The notes under the pieces were generated by a model. It made no database searches. It saw only the letters and a list, made by a program, of their open reading frames with translations, and was not told where the DNA came from. The translations under genes and the position numbers were made by a program. Shown one piece after another: positions 41,193 through 50,213 of a stretch of 64,000 nucleotides of DNA. Numbering within the stretch: the first letter of the stretch is position 1; every line of letters begins with the position of its first letter. The stretch is from assembly GCA_032355985.1 (NCBI GenBank), contig JAUKVZ010000004.1, positions 1 through 64,000 on the forward strand, in the 5' to 3' direction. The stretch is from Sarcodiotheca gaudichaudii (Eukaryota; Rhodophyta; Florideophyceae; Gigartinales; Solieriaceae).

Positions 41193-41828
41193 ATGACCCA
41201 GGAAGAATCCGTGCAGTCAAAAACCGGCGGCGCCGGGATGCTTGTGGTGATTTCAGGCCCGTCCGGCGTTGGAAAAACAACCATCGTGCGCGAGGTCGTC
41301 GACCGCCTGCCGGACGCCGTGCTCTCTGTCAGTGCGACCACGCGGCCAAAGACTGCCCAAGATCAGGAAGGCGTCGATTACTTCTTTCTCTCGCAGGAGG
41401 AGTTTCAGCGCTGGGTTGATGCAGGGCGTCTGCTTGAGCACGCCAACTACGCCGGCAACTGGTACGGCACGCCTCGGGCGCGGGTCGACGAGCTGCTCGA
41501 AGAGGGCAAGATCGTGATCCTGGAGATCGATGTGCAGGGCGGCCTGCAGGTCAAGGATCGGGAGCGGGACGCATTGTGTCTCTTCATCATGCCGCCGACG
41601 GAGGAGACGCTGCTGGAGCGCCTTCGCAGCCGCGGCCGCGACGATGAGGCGACGATCGAAAAGCGATTCAGCCAGGCGAAGCGTGAGATCGATGTCGCGA
41701 CGCAGAGCGGCGCGTATGACCATGCGATCGTCAATGATGATCTGGAGCGCGCCATTGACAAGGCATGCTGTCTCATTCGCGACGAGCGCGCCAACCGCGC
41801 GGGCGCGATCAACGCCCGCAGCGCCTGA
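41193..41828 (+). CDS. gmk: Guanylate kinase
   Basis: The 211-residue enzyme phosphorylates GMP to GDP. MLVVISGPSGVGKTTIVREV holds the P-loop, SVSATTRPKTAQDQEGVDYFFLSQEEFQRWV the GMP-binding residues, and EIDVQGGLQVK the Walker B-like segment. The start is the ATG at 41193, or one at 41181 giving four more residues. The C-terminus YDHAIVNDDLERA is standard. It lies 11 bases before the zinc-finger gene, so the two are likely co-transcribed. Confidence 0.95.
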   Translation: MTQEESVQSKTGGAGMLVVISGPSGVGKTTIVREVVDRLPDAVLSVSATTRPKTAQDQEGVDYFFLSQEEFQRWVDAGRLLEHANYAGNWYGTPRARVDELLEEGKIVILEIDVQGGLQVKDRERDALCLFIMPPTEETLLERLRSRGRDDEATIEKRFSQAKREIDVATQSGAYDHAIVNDDLERAIDKACCLIRDERANRAGAINARSA

Positions 41829-41839
41829 GATCGAACGCC

Positions 41840-42199
41840 ATGCACGATCCAAACGCTGAAGGCAATGACTTCTTCAAGTGCGACTTCTGCCTGAAGGGCT
41901 GGTCGGAAGATCGCCCGATGGTGGAGGGGCACCAGGGCAGTCTGATCTGCGCGCCGTGCATGACGGTCGCGTACACAGCGCTCGTGCTGGATCGGGAAAA
42001 CTCGGCGCCGGAAGGCTATTCCTGCACTTTGTGCCTTGAAGAGCGGGATGATTCGGCATGGGTCAGCCCGCTGCGCGATGAAGCGATTATCTGCACGCGC
42101 TGCTGCAAGCAGGCGGCCGGAAGGCTGCACAAGGACGCCGAGACTGACTGGAGCAAGCCTGTGCGCGCTTCAGACGGTACTGATATCGAAGACGAATAA
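41840..42199 (+). CDS. Small protein with two ClpX-type C4 zinc fingers
   Basis: The 119-residue protein contains two copies of a Cys4 module spaced like the ClpX zinc-binding domain: CDFCLKGWSEDRPMVEGH...CAPC (about 14-40) and CTLCLEERDDSAWVSPL...CTRC (about 62-88). No AAA ATPase follows, so it is free-standing. ClpX zinc domains dimerise and bind adaptors or substrates, so a possible role is as an adaptor, but this is inference. The C-terminus is acidic. It sits directly behind gmk and is convergent with the YggS gene, 3 bases apart. Confidence 0.7.
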   Translation: MHDPNAEGNDFFKCDFCLKGWSEDRPMVEGHQGSLICAPCMTVAYTALVLDRENSAPEGYSCTLCLEERDDSAWVSPLRDEAIICTRCCKQAAGRLHKDAETDWSKPVRASDGTDIEDE

Positions 42200-42202
42200 A
42201 GC

Positions 42203-42994
42203 TCAGTCGTCTTCGTCATCCGCCACAAGGCGCTCGCCGAAAATGGCCGTTCCGACGCGCACGAGATTGGCGCCGTATTCGATGGCCAACTCATAGTCGC
42301 CGCTCATGCCCATGGAGAGGATGTTGAAGTCGTCGCCGCCGACGCCCTGCTTGCGCATTTCCTCGAAGCATTCGCGGCAACGTTCGAATGTGATGCGAAG
42401 TTGATCCTCGTCACCCGTCAGGGGGGCCATCGTCATGAGGCCTCGCAGGCGAACGTTGACCATCGTTCCGATCTGATCGCCCACATGCAGCGCCGCCGGC
42501 GCGGCGATGCCCTGCTTGGTGGCTTCGCCGGAGCAGTTGATCTGCAGCAGCACATCCACCGGTTCGTCCTTTCGAAGCGCGACGGACTGCACTTCTTCGG
42601 CCAGGCGCATCGAATCGACGCTGTGGATGAGGCGGGCGTGCTCGGTCGCCTTCTTGACCTTGTTCCTCTGGAGGCGGCCGATCATGTGCCAGCGGACGGA
42701 GTCGGGCACGTTTTCCGTGCCCTCATCGTGCGCCTGGGCGACGCGCGGGGCCGTACGAAGGCGCTCGATGTACTCATCCGCCATCGCGGAGCGCTGGATG
42801 AGCTGCTGGACGCGGCTTTCGCCGAAGTCTTGATGCCCGAGATGCATCAGCGCGCGAATTTCATCGGGCTCGGCGTATTTGGTGACGGCGACGAGCAGCA
42901 CGTCGGAAGGGGCGCGGCCGGAGCGTTTGGCGGCATCGGCGATGCGCTCGGTGACTTCCGTGTACCGATCCTTAAGCGTCGAAATGGCAGTCAT
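42203..42994 (-). CDS. YggS family PLP-binding homeostasis protein
   Basis: The 263-residue protein starts after GGAGG and has the single-domain TIM-barrel of the YggS/PROSC family: LLVAVTKYAEPDEI holds the PLP Lys, then FGESRVQQL, WHMIGRLQRNKVKKA, and ILSMGMSGDYELAIEYGANLVRVGTAIFG for phosphate binding. It has no catalytic partner domain and acts in PLP and amino acid balance. Residues 75-95 hold a small insertion relative to E. coli YggS. The divergent gene is the peroxiredoxin. Confidence 0.94.
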   Translation of the reverse strand: MTAISTLKDRYTEVTERIADAAKRSGRAPSDVLLVAVTKYAEPDEIRALMHLGHQDFGESRVQQLIQRSAMADEYIERLRTAPRVAQAHDEGTENVPDSVRWHMIGRLQRNKVKKATEHARLIHSVDSMRLAEEVQSVALRKDEPVDVLLQINCSGEATKQGIAAPAALHVGDQIGTMVNVRLRGLMTMAPLTGDEDQLRITFERCRECFEEMRKQGVGGDDFNILSMGMSGDYELAIEYGANLVRVGTAIFGERLVADDEDD

Positions 42995-43169
42995 GGATCC
43001 TCCGTGACTTCGAATCCGGGGCTCAGCGCCCCGGTGGGCTCTCTCCGGTCAGAATACGCCATTGGCGCAGCCGAGGCCACGTTTCGGGCGGATCAGATCC
43101 GCGCCGAGCGAGTATGCTCAGTCAGAATCGGAAAAGTCTCACACATTGCACATCGAGGAGGAGGCCATC

Positions 43170-43646
43170 ATGCCTGCGACCAGCGCACCCCCGCGTCAGA
43201 GCCCGATCGAGGTCGGCGACAAGGCGCCCGAGTTCACGCTCAAGGATCAGGATCGCAACGACGTCTCGCTTTCCGACCTGCTCGGCAAGGGCGGCGACGT
43301 CGTCATCAGCTTCTATCCGCTCGCCTTCACATCCGTCTGCGGCGACGAGATGAAGTGCTACACGAACGATCGTCCCCAGTTTGAGTCGAAGAACGCCACC
43401 GTCGTCGGCGTCAGCTGCGACTCATTCGCCGCGAACAAGGCCTGGGCGGAGCAGGAAAAGCTCGGCATCACTCTGCTGGCTGATATGCATCGCGAGGTGT
43501 GCAAGGCGTACGGCTTCTACTGGGCGGATCTGAATGTCGCCTCGCGCGGCACGGTCGTGATCGGCTCGGATGGCGTCGTCAAGTGGGTCAGCTCACGCGA
43601 GCCTGGACAGGCGATCGAAACCGCCGACGTCCTTTCTGAGCTGTAG
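43170..43646 (+). CDS. Peroxiredoxin (AhpC/TSA, AhpE or BCP-like)
   Basis: The ATG at 43170 follows GAGGAGGAGG by 6 bases and gives a 158-residue thiol peroxidase. The peroxidatic Cys lies in FYPLAFTSVCGDEM (PxxxTxxC); a second Cys follows four residues later (MKCY), and SCDSFAANKAWAEQ matches the AhpE/BCP-like branch. The resolving Cys is not clear. It reduces hydrogen and organic peroxides in the cytoplasm. The next gene starts 43 bases on, on the same strand. Confidence 0.92.
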   Translation: MPATSAPPRQSPIEVGDKAPEFTLKDQDRNDVSLSDLLGKGGDVVISFYPLAFTSVCGDEMKCYTNDRPQFESKNATVVGVSCDSFAANKAWAEQEKLGITLLADMHREVCKAYGFYWADLNVASRGTVVIGSDGVVKWVSSREPGQAIETADVLSEL

Positions 43647-43689
43647 CGAACGACTGTTCGACACCAAGCCCGGAGCCCGTCCGTCGCCC

Positions 43690-45327
43690 ATGGCGAAGCT
43701 ATCGAATATCCCCTGCGTTCTGATCATCCGCGACGGATGGGGGCGGAATCCGCATCCTGAGCATGACGCTTTCAACGCGATCAAGCTTGCGAAGACGCCC
43801 GTCGACGATCGGCTCGAGCGGGAATATCCGAGTGCGCTGATCGCCACCAGCGGCGAGGATGTCGGTCTGCCCGATGAGACGATGGGCAACTCGGAGGTCG
43901 GGCATCAGAACATCGGCGCCGGTCGCATCGTCTATCAGGACTCGGTGCGCATCACGAAGGCGATCCGCGAAGGCGAGTTCGCACGGAATCCGGCGCTTCG
44001 CTCCGCGATCGAAAGCGCCCGCGATGAAGGCAAGGCCGTGCATCTCATGGGGCTGGCGTCAGACGCCGGCGTCCACGCTCGGCTCGACCATCTGTACGCG
44101 TGTCTGCAGTTGTGCGCCGAGCTTGAGCATCACGATGTGTGCATTCATCTCTTCATGGATGGGCGCGACACGGGGCCTTTCACCGGGCGGGACTTCGCCC
44201 GTGATGTGCAGCGTCATTGCGATCAGATCGGCGTCGGGCGGATTGTTTCCGTCATGGGCCGCTATTACGCGATGGATCGCGACAATCGCTGGGAGCGCGT
44301 GCAGCTTGCGTATGCGTGCCTGACCGGGCGCTGTGCCGGAAGCGAGTCGCTGCCGCAGCACACCAGCGCCGATGACGCGATTCGTGTGTACTACGAATCT
44401 CCGACAACGGACTCGATGCAGGGCGACGAGTTCGTCTATCCATCGACGATTGGTGTGGATGTTGAAGCCGTGCGATCCACGCGCATCGCCGATGGCGACA
44501 GCGTGATCTTCTGGAACTATCGAGGCGATCGTCCGCGAGAGCTTTGCCGCGCGTTTCTGAGCGATCCATTTGAAGGCGCGATGCCGCCTTCGCCTGACAC
44601 GGGTGCGAAGGGATTTGATCGCGGCGACAAGCTGCAGCTTCGCTTCGTCGCGATGACGGGATATTCAGAGGACATCGCCGACATGGCGGCCGTCGCTTTT
44701 CCGAAAGCGCCGCCGATGGAGAACATTCTCGGCGCGTATCTTGCGTCGCTGGGCGTGCCGCAGTTTCGCTGCGCCGAGACTGAGAAGTTTCCTCACGTCA
44801 CATTCTTCTTCAATGACTATCGAGACGAGCCCTTCGATGGGGAGCGCCGGGAGATCATCCAGTCGCCGAAGGTCTCCACGTATGACCTGCAGCCGGAGAT
44901 GAGCGCCCAGGGTGTGCGTGACGCCGTGCTGGAGCGGCTTGATGCGGATGACTGTGAGCCGGTGATCGTGGTGAACTTCGCCAATCCGGACATGGTCGGC
45001 CATACGGGCAAGCTGGATGCGATCGTCAAGGCGGTTGAAACAGTCGATGCGTGCGTCGGCGCCATCGTGGATCGGGCGCTTGCGCGTGGCGGCTCGGCGA
45101 TCGTCTTTGCCGATCATGGCAACGCTGAACAGACTTTTGATCCCGAGACCAATGCGCCGCACACGGCGCACACGACGTATCGCGTGCCCGTGATCATCGT
45201 CGGCAAGGCGTTTGACGCTCGAAGTCTTCGCGACGAAGGACGTCTGGCGGATATTGCGCCGACGCTGCTGGAGATGATCGGCCTGCCTCAGCCTGCGGCC
45301 ATGACGGGCCGGAGTCTGCTGGCGTGA
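43690..45327 (+). CDS. gpmI: 2,3-bisphosphoglycerate-independent phosphoglycerate mutase
   Basis: The 545-residue enzyme of the alkaline phosphatase superfamily interconverts 3- and 2-phosphoglycerate. IIRDGWGRNP gives the first metal Asp, DETMGNSEVGHQNIGAGR the Ser that is phosphorylated, FMDGRDTGPFTG the substrate loop, and VIVVNFANPDMVGHTG with FADHGNAEQ the remaining Mn ligands. The start at 43690 is the family start. Its stop overlaps the anmK start (GTGA), so it is translationally coupled to a cell-wall recycling set although it is a glycolytic enzyme. Confidence 0.96.
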   Translation: MAKLSNIPCVLIIRDGWGRNPHPEHDAFNAIKLAKTPVDDRLEREYPSALIATSGEDVGLPDETMGNSEVGHQNIGAGRIVYQDSVRITKAIREGEFARNPALRSAIESARDEGKAVHLMGLASDAGVHARLDHLYACLQLCAELEHHDVCIHLFMDGRDTGPFTGRDFARDVQRHCDQIGVGRIVSVMGRYYAMDRDNRWERVQLAYACLTGRCAGSESLPQHTSADDAIRVYYESPTTDSMQGDEFVYPSTIGVDVEAVRSTRIADGDSVIFWNYRGDRPRELCRAFLSDPFEGAMPPSPDTGAKGFDRGDKLQLRFVAMTGYSEDIADMAAVAFPKAPPMENILGAYLASLGVPQFRCAETEKFPHVTFFFNDYRDEPFDGERREIIQSPKVSTYDLQPEMSAQGVRDAVLERLDADDCEPVIVVNFANPDMVGHTGKLDAIVKAVETVDACVGAIVDRALARGGSAIVFADHGNAEQTFDPETNAPHTAHTTYRVPVIIVGKAFDARSLRDEGRLADIAPTLLEMIGLPQPAAMTGRSLLA

Positions 45328-46436
45328 CGCCGCCTGCGCACAGACTTGTGTTCGGTTTCATGAGCGGCACGAGCATGGATGGCGTCGATGGCGCGGCGGT
45401 TCGCATTGAAGGGCGCGGGCTGTCGATGAAGGTGGAGTTTCTTGGACATGCGTCGGCGCCCTTTGATGGACTGAAGGAACTTCTGCGGGCGCTTGCGCAG
45501 GGCAATGATCGTGATGCGTCCGGCGCGAAGGACGCTGCGTGTGCGCTCGCCGAGCTGCATGCGGACGTCGCCGCGGCGCTTCGACACGAGCATGGCGATC
45601 CCGATGTCGCATGTGCGCATGGCCAGACGCTTCATCATGCCCCGCCGCGAAGCTGGCAGCTTTTTGACGCAGCGCCGCTTGTCAGCGCGATTGCATGTCC
45701 GGTCGTCTTTGACTTGCGAAGCGCCGATCTGGCGGCGGGAGGCCAGGGAGCGCCGATCACACCACTTGCTGACTGGATCATGTTCCGTTCGGACAGCGAA
45801 TCGCGCGCGATTGTCAATCTCGGCGGCTTCTGCAATATCACGTTCCTCGGCGCCGGCGAAGGCCCCGAAGCGATCGGCGCCAGGGATGCGTGCGCCTGCA
45901 ATCAGCTTCTCGATGACATTGCTCGGCGCGTGCTTGATGCGCCATATGACGAAGGTGGTCAGGCGGCGCTGAGCGGGGAGGTTGTCTCATCTGCTGCGGG
46001 GCGGCTCGAGCATCAGCTGCGCAACCAGATTCAGGCGGGACGATCGCTCGGAACGGGCGATGAGATGACTGGCTGGACGGACGATTTCATCGAGCGTCTT
46101 GCGCCGCATGATCTGGCGGCCAGCGCCGCGGCGGCGATCGGCCATGCCATCGGCGCGTGCCTGGGCGATGTGGATCACGCGTATGTCGCCGGCGGCGGCG
46201 CCCATCATCAGGCGCTTGTCAATGCGATCAAGCATGAAAGCGAAGCGCCGGTTGAACGAATCGAGACACTCGGCGTTCCGGCGCAGGCGCGTGAGGCCGC
46301 GGCGATGGCCGTGCTCGGCGCGCTGTGCGCTGATGATGTGCCGATCACGCTGCCGCAAGTGACCGGCTGCGCCAGCCCGGCGCCGGTGGCCGGGGAATGG
46401 ATGCGACCGCCCTCGATGGACGATGCAATGGCATGA
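45324..46436 (+). CDS. anmK: Anhydro-N-acetylmuramic acid kinase
   Basis: The GTG start at 45324 overlaps the stop of gpmI. The 370-residue enzyme opens with FGFMSGTSMDGVDGA, the ATP-binding signature of AnmK, and has VACAHGQTLHHAP, GQGAPITPLADWIMFRSD and NLGGFCNIT. It hydrolyses the 1,6-anhydro ring of anhydro-MurNAc and phosphorylates it to MurNAc-6-phosphate. It hands this to MurQ, coded next with a 4-base overlap. The length is normal. Confidence 0.95.
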   Translation: MTPPAHRLVFGFMSGTSMDGVDGAAVRIEGRGLSMKVEFLGHASAPFDGLKELLRALAQGNDRDASGAKDAACALAELHADVAAALRHEHGDPDVACAHGQTLHHAPPRSWQLFDAAPLVSAIACPVVFDLRSADLAAGGQGAPITPLADWIMFRSDSESRAIVNLGGFCNITFLGAGEGPEAIGARDACACNQLLDDIARRVLDAPYDEGGQAALSGEVVSSAAGRLEHQLRNQIQAGRSLGTGDEMTGWTDDFIERLAPHDLAASAAAAIGHAIGACLGDVDHAYVAGGGAHHQALVNAIKHESEAPVERIETLGVPAQAREAAAMAVLGALCADDVPITLPQVTGCASPAPVAGEWMRPPSMDDAMA

Positions 46437-47356
46437 CGCACTCGCAAGGCGCCCATCCGCCGGATCGCGGCTCGCTTCTGACGGAGCAGCGCAACGAGCG
46501 CACGCTCGATCTGGGCTCGATGGACATTCGCGCCTGTATCGACGCGCTCAATCGAGAGAACGAAGGCATCCCGCGCGCGGTTGCGCGCGCCGCGGACGTC
46601 ATCGAGGCGTTTACGAATGATGCGCTGACAAAGATTCGCGCCGGCGGGCGGCTGATCTATATCGGCGCCGGCACTTCGGGCAGGCTGGGTGTGCTGGATG
46701 CGGCCGAGTGTCCCCCGACTTTTCAGACGCCGCCGAAGATGGTCGTCGGCCTGATCGCCGGCGGCGATGCGAGCCTGCGACGATCGAGTGAATCGAAGGA
46801 AGACCATCGCAGGGGCGCGATCGAAGAGCTGGATCGCATCGGGCTGGGGGCCAATGACGCGATCCTCGGCATCGCGGCCGGAGGAACGACGCCGTATGTG
46901 CTGGGCGCACTGGAAGAGGCGCATACACGAAAAGCCGCGACAGGATTGCTGGTGTGCGCTCCCGTCGAGCGGCCGGCGGGCGTTGAACATCTGATCGTCG
47001 TCGAAACGGGTCCGGAGCCGGTGACGGGCTCGACGCGCATGAAGGCGGGCACGGCGACGAAGCTTGTGCTCAACGCCATCTCGACGACGCTCATGGTGCA
47101 GCTTGGCAAGGTGCATGAGAATCTGATGGTCGATCTGCGCGCGACGAATGCGAAGCTGCGCGATCGTGCGGCGCGGATCGTTGGTGAGCTGACCGGCGCA
47201 AGTCGCGAAGAGGCATTCGGCCTGCTTGATGCGGCTGATGGAAGCGTGAAGCTCGCGATCCTGATGCGCCGGCTTGGGCTGGAACTGCAGGAAGCGACGA
47301 CGCTGCTTGAAGAAGCGGGCGGGCGCTTGTCTACGGCGCTGGAGCGGGCGACTTGA
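46433..47356 (+). CDS. murQ: N-acetylmuramic acid 6-phosphate etherase
   Basis: The ATG at 46433 overlaps the anmK stop (ATGA); the frame opened 36 bases earlier lies within anmK. The 307-residue SIS-domain protein has LTEQRNERTLDLGSMD at the start, RLIYIGAGTSGRLGVLDAAECPPTF, and TGSTRMKAGTATKLVLN, the MurQ hallmarks with the catalytic Glu in AAECPP. It splits the lactyl ether of MurNAc-6-phosphate to GlcNAc-6-phosphate and lactate. It completes the AnmK-MurQ recycling step. Its end overlaps the symporter start (TTGA). Confidence 0.95.
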   Translation: MTHSQGAHPPDRGSLLTEQRNERTLDLGSMDIRACIDALNRENEGIPRAVARAADVIEAFTNDALTKIRAGGRLIYIGAGTSGRLGVLDAAECPPTFQTPPKMVVGLIAGGDASLRRSSESKEDHRRGAIEELDRIGLGANDAILGIAAGGTTPYVLGALEEAHTRKAATGLLVCAPVERPAGVEHLIVVETGPEPVTGSTRMKAGTATKLVLNAISTTLMVQLGKVHENLMVDLRATNAKLRDRAARIVGELTGASREEAFGLLDAADGSVKLAILMRRLGLELQEATTLLEEAGGRLSTALERAT

Positions 47357-48933
47357 TCGCGCCGGCGTCGCTTGCGCAGATCAGATTCACGCCGCTCGAC
47401 TGGATCACTCTTGCGGCGTACCTGATCTTTGTCGGCTGGATCGGTCTGCGCATGGCGCGGCGGCAGAAGAGCGACGAGGAGTTCTTTCTCGCTGGACGGC
47501 GCATTCCCATGCTTGCAGCCGCGGCGTCGCTGCTGGCGACTTCGCTCTCGGCGGCGACATTCATCGGGGCGCCGAATCAGTCCTTTGATTCGAATCTGAC
47601 GTATCTCTCGGCGAGTCTGGGCGGGCTGCTGGGCGCGATCATCGTCGCGCGCATCTTCATCCCTGCGTTTTACAAAACGGGGGCGCCGACGATCTATGCG
47701 TATCTGGAAGAGCGCTTCGGCGTGCTTGCGCGGCGATCGGCCAGCGCGATGTTCATGCTCGGGCGCGTGCTTGCCAGTGGGGCGCGGCTGTACATCGCGG
47801 CCATTCCCCTTTCGCTGCTGCTCTTTGGCGATCTCGACGCGGCGCATCTGACGTGGTGCATTGCGGGAATCGCGGTCGCCGCGTGCGCGTACACGATGCT
47901 CGGCGGCGTCGGCGCTGTCATCTGGACGGATGTGGCGCAGGTGCTGATTCTCATCGGCGCGGCCGGCGCGGGGCTGATCATGCTGCTGCGGCGCATTCCG
48001 GCCGGGCCGGGAGAAATCTATGACGCGCTGGCGCAGACGACGGTCGAGGGCGGATCCAAGCTTGCTGTGATCGACTTCAGTCTGGATCCGAGTGTGACCT
48101 ATGGCTTCTGGGCGGTGCTTTTCGGGTTCACGCTTTTCAATATGGCGGCGTTCGGGGCTGATCAGGACCTGGCGCAGCGACTGCTGACGTGCGGCGATGC
48201 AAAGAAGGGCGGGCGCTCGCTGATCGTGTCTCAGGTCGCCGGAGTCGGAACGACGTTGCTTTTCATGACTGTCGGGCTGCTGCTGTATGTCTACTACCGC
48301 ATGCCGGAGTTCATGGGCGATCAGGCGCCGCAGCATGTGATCGAAGATGGAAGGCGCGTCTTCGCGGAGTTCATTCTGACCGAGGCGCCGGCGGGTTTGC
48401 GGGGGCTGATGATCGCCGGTCTGGTGGCGGCGGCGATGAGCAGTCTCGATTCGGTGCTGACGGCGCTCGCTTCGACATCCATCTGCGACTTTTACGAGCC
48501 GCTGCGTCCCGGGCGCACGCCAAAGCAGAGCGTGCGAGCGTCCCGCATCGCGATCATCGGCTGGGCGCTGGTTCTCGGGACGTTCGCGAGTGTGTGCATT
48601 CACTGGCAGCAGGGGAGCGGGAAGACGCTGATCGATTTCGCGCTGGGGGTGATGGTCTATGCATATGGGGGATTACTAGGGGTGTTCCTCGCAGCCCTGC
48701 TGACAGGGCGTGGAAACAGTGTGTCGGCGCTGTCTGCCCTGATCGCGGGGGTGGCGGCGTGCGTCGCAATACAAAAGGCGGAAAGCCTGGGCCTGAATCA
48801 ACCGATCTCTTTTGGCTGGCAGATGATGTTCTGCACCGGTGTAAGCTTTGCAGTCTGCGCAGCAGGCCGGCCCCGGCCCCGGCCCCGGCAGGACGCAAAC
48901 GGAAAAGAGCAGCGACATGAGTCTCGACCATGA
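47353..48933 (+). CDS. Sodium:solute symporter, likely for cell-wall sugars
   Basis: The TTG at 47353 overlaps the murQ stop. The 526-residue membrane protein has about 13 TM helices of the SSS family: DWITLAAYLIFVGWIGLRMARRQKSDEEFFLAGRR is the standard opening, FGADQDLAQRLLTCGDAKKGGRS a family motif in the middle, and LVAAAMSSLDSVLTALAS the sodium-site helix. Being coupled between murQ and nagZ, it most likely takes up anhydro-MurNAc, MurNAc, or related cell-wall sugar by sodium symport in place of AmpG. The substrate is inferred from context only. It overlaps nagZ by 17 bases. Confidence 0.88.
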   Translation: MIAPASLAQIRFTPLDWITLAAYLIFVGWIGLRMARRQKSDEEFFLAGRRIPMLAAAASLLATSLSAATFIGAPNQSFDSNLTYLSASLGGLLGAIIVARIFIPAFYKTGAPTIYAYLEERFGVLARRSASAMFMLGRVLASGARLYIAAIPLSLLLFGDLDAAHLTWCIAGIAVAACAYTMLGGVGAVIWTDVAQVLILIGAAGAGLIMLLRRIPAGPGEIYDALAQTTVEGGSKLAVIDFSLDPSVTYGFWAVLFGFTLFNMAAFGADQDLAQRLLTCGDAKKGGRSLIVSQVAGVGTTLLFMTVGLLLYVYYRMPEFMGDQAPQHVIEDGRRVFAEFILTEAPAGLRGLMIAGLVAAAMSSLDSVLTALASTSICDFYEPLRPGRTPKQSVRASRIAIIGWALVLGTFASVCIHWQQGSGKTLIDFALGVMVYAYGGLLGVFLAALLTGRGNSVSALSALIAGVAACVAIQKAESLGLNQPISFGWQMMFCTGVSFAVCAAGRPRPRPRQDANGKEQRHESRP

Positions 48934-50011
48934 AGTCAGGGCGGCGATCGGAAAGATGCTCCTCGTTGGGTTACGCGGCTCGACTGCGGGCGGCCCGGCG
49001 CTGCGCTCTGATCTGAACGCATGTCAAAGCGCGCATGTGGGCGGCGTGATCCTGTTCGATCTTGATGTCGCCTCCGGCGAAGAACGCAATATCGTCACGC
49101 CTGCTCAGACGCAGATGCTCACGACCATTCTGCGCGACACGCTGGGAGAGGATCTGCTCGTCTGTGTGGATCAGGAGGGCGGACGCGTGGCGCGGCTTTC
49201 CTCACGCACGGGATTTGATGATCGGCCGTCGGCCGAGGAGTTCGCACGCCTGTCGCAGGCTGAGCAGTATCGCGTCGCGCGCTCCATGGCGGATGAGCTT
49301 GCGACGACGGGATTCAATGTGAACTTTGCGCCGTGCGTCGATGTGAATGTTCATCCGGAGAATCCGATCATCGGCGGCCGCGGCAGGGCGTATTCCGATG
49401 ATCCCGAACAGGTGACGCGCTGCGCCGACATCTTCATGCGGGCGCACGACGAGGCTGGTGTGCTGACCTGCCTGAAGCACTTCCCGGGGCATGGCTCATC
49501 CACGCAGGACAGCCACGAAGGGTTCGTCGACATCACGGACACGCATGACTTCCAGCGCGAGATGGAGCCCTATGTACAGCTCATGAAGCCCGGCGATGGT
49601 CGGCAGGGCGCCGCGATGGTGATGATCGGCCATCTCTATACGGCGCGTATCGATCCCGACTTCCCGGCGAGCCTGTCGCACAAGACCATCACACGGCTTC
49701 TTCGAGGAACCATGGGGTATGAGGGCGTCGTGGTGGTGGACTCGCTGGATATGAACGCCATCTCCGACCAGTACGCGCCGGATGACGCTCTGATCATGGC
49801 CATCAACGCGGGCGCTGATGTGCTCATGCACTGCAACAACATGTTTGCGCAGAACGGGGCGACCGGCCCGTGTCCGGCGCGGGAGATGGTCGAGGCCATC
49901 GAGAAGGCGTGTGTCGACGGCGAGATCATGGGGGGCGCCGATCGCATTCTCGCCAGCGCCGCCCGGATCAAGCGGCTTCACGCCCGGCTGAGCCCCCCGG
50001 TCGCCAGTTAA
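48917..50011 (+). CDS. nagZ: Beta-N-acetylglucosaminidase, glycoside hydrolase family 3
   Basis: The start at 48917 is set by AAAGAG upstream and by the family start MSLDHEVRAAIGKMLLVG. The 364-residue single-domain GH3 enzyme shows VCVDQEGGRVARL, KHFPGHGSSTQDSH with the catalytic His/Asp dyad loop of NagZ, and VVVDSLDMNAI with the nucleophile Asp. There is no signal peptide, so it works in the cytoplasm like NagZ, cleaving GlcNAc from GlcNAc-anhydroMurNAc(-peptide). It supplies the anhydro-MurNAc used by AnmK in the same operon. The gene overlaps the symporter gene by 17 bases. Confidence 0.93.
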   Translation: MSLDHEVRAAIGKMLLVGLRGSTAGGPALRSDLNACQSAHVGGVILFDLDVASGEERNIVTPAQTQMLTTILRDTLGEDLLVCVDQEGGRVARLSSRTGFDDRPSAEEFARLSQAEQYRVARSMADELATTGFNVNFAPCVDVNVHPENPIIGGRGRAYSDDPEQVTRCADIFMRAHDEAGVLTCLKHFPGHGSSTQDSHEGFVDITDTHDFQREMEPYVQLMKPGDGRQGAAMVMIGHLYTARIDPDFPASLSHKTITRLLRGTMGYEGVVVVDSLDMNAISDQYAPDDALIMAINAGADVLMHCNNMFAQNGATGPCPAREMVEAIEKACVDGEIMGGADRILASAARIKRLHARLSPPVAS

Positions 50012-50213
50012 GCGCCTGCGGATGTCTTCACAATCCATCCAGAGATGGGCGCGAAGACGAACAGCGAAGGCGACGCGCGGGTAACATCCGCGGACGAACT
50101 CGCGCCGCCTGCAACGGTCAGGACGAGCACATCGACCATTCGGGCGACCTCTGGAGGCGCCGGGCGATCGACTCTGGAGTCGTCGGCGGCGCCGGGCCGA
50201 TCCTTCCAGTGAG

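Noticed and set aside
46723-48603. Minus-strand frame of 626 codons opposite murQ and the symporter
   Set aside because: It is Arg/His/Gln-rich with no domain, and opposes well-recognised genes; a shadow of high-GC coding.
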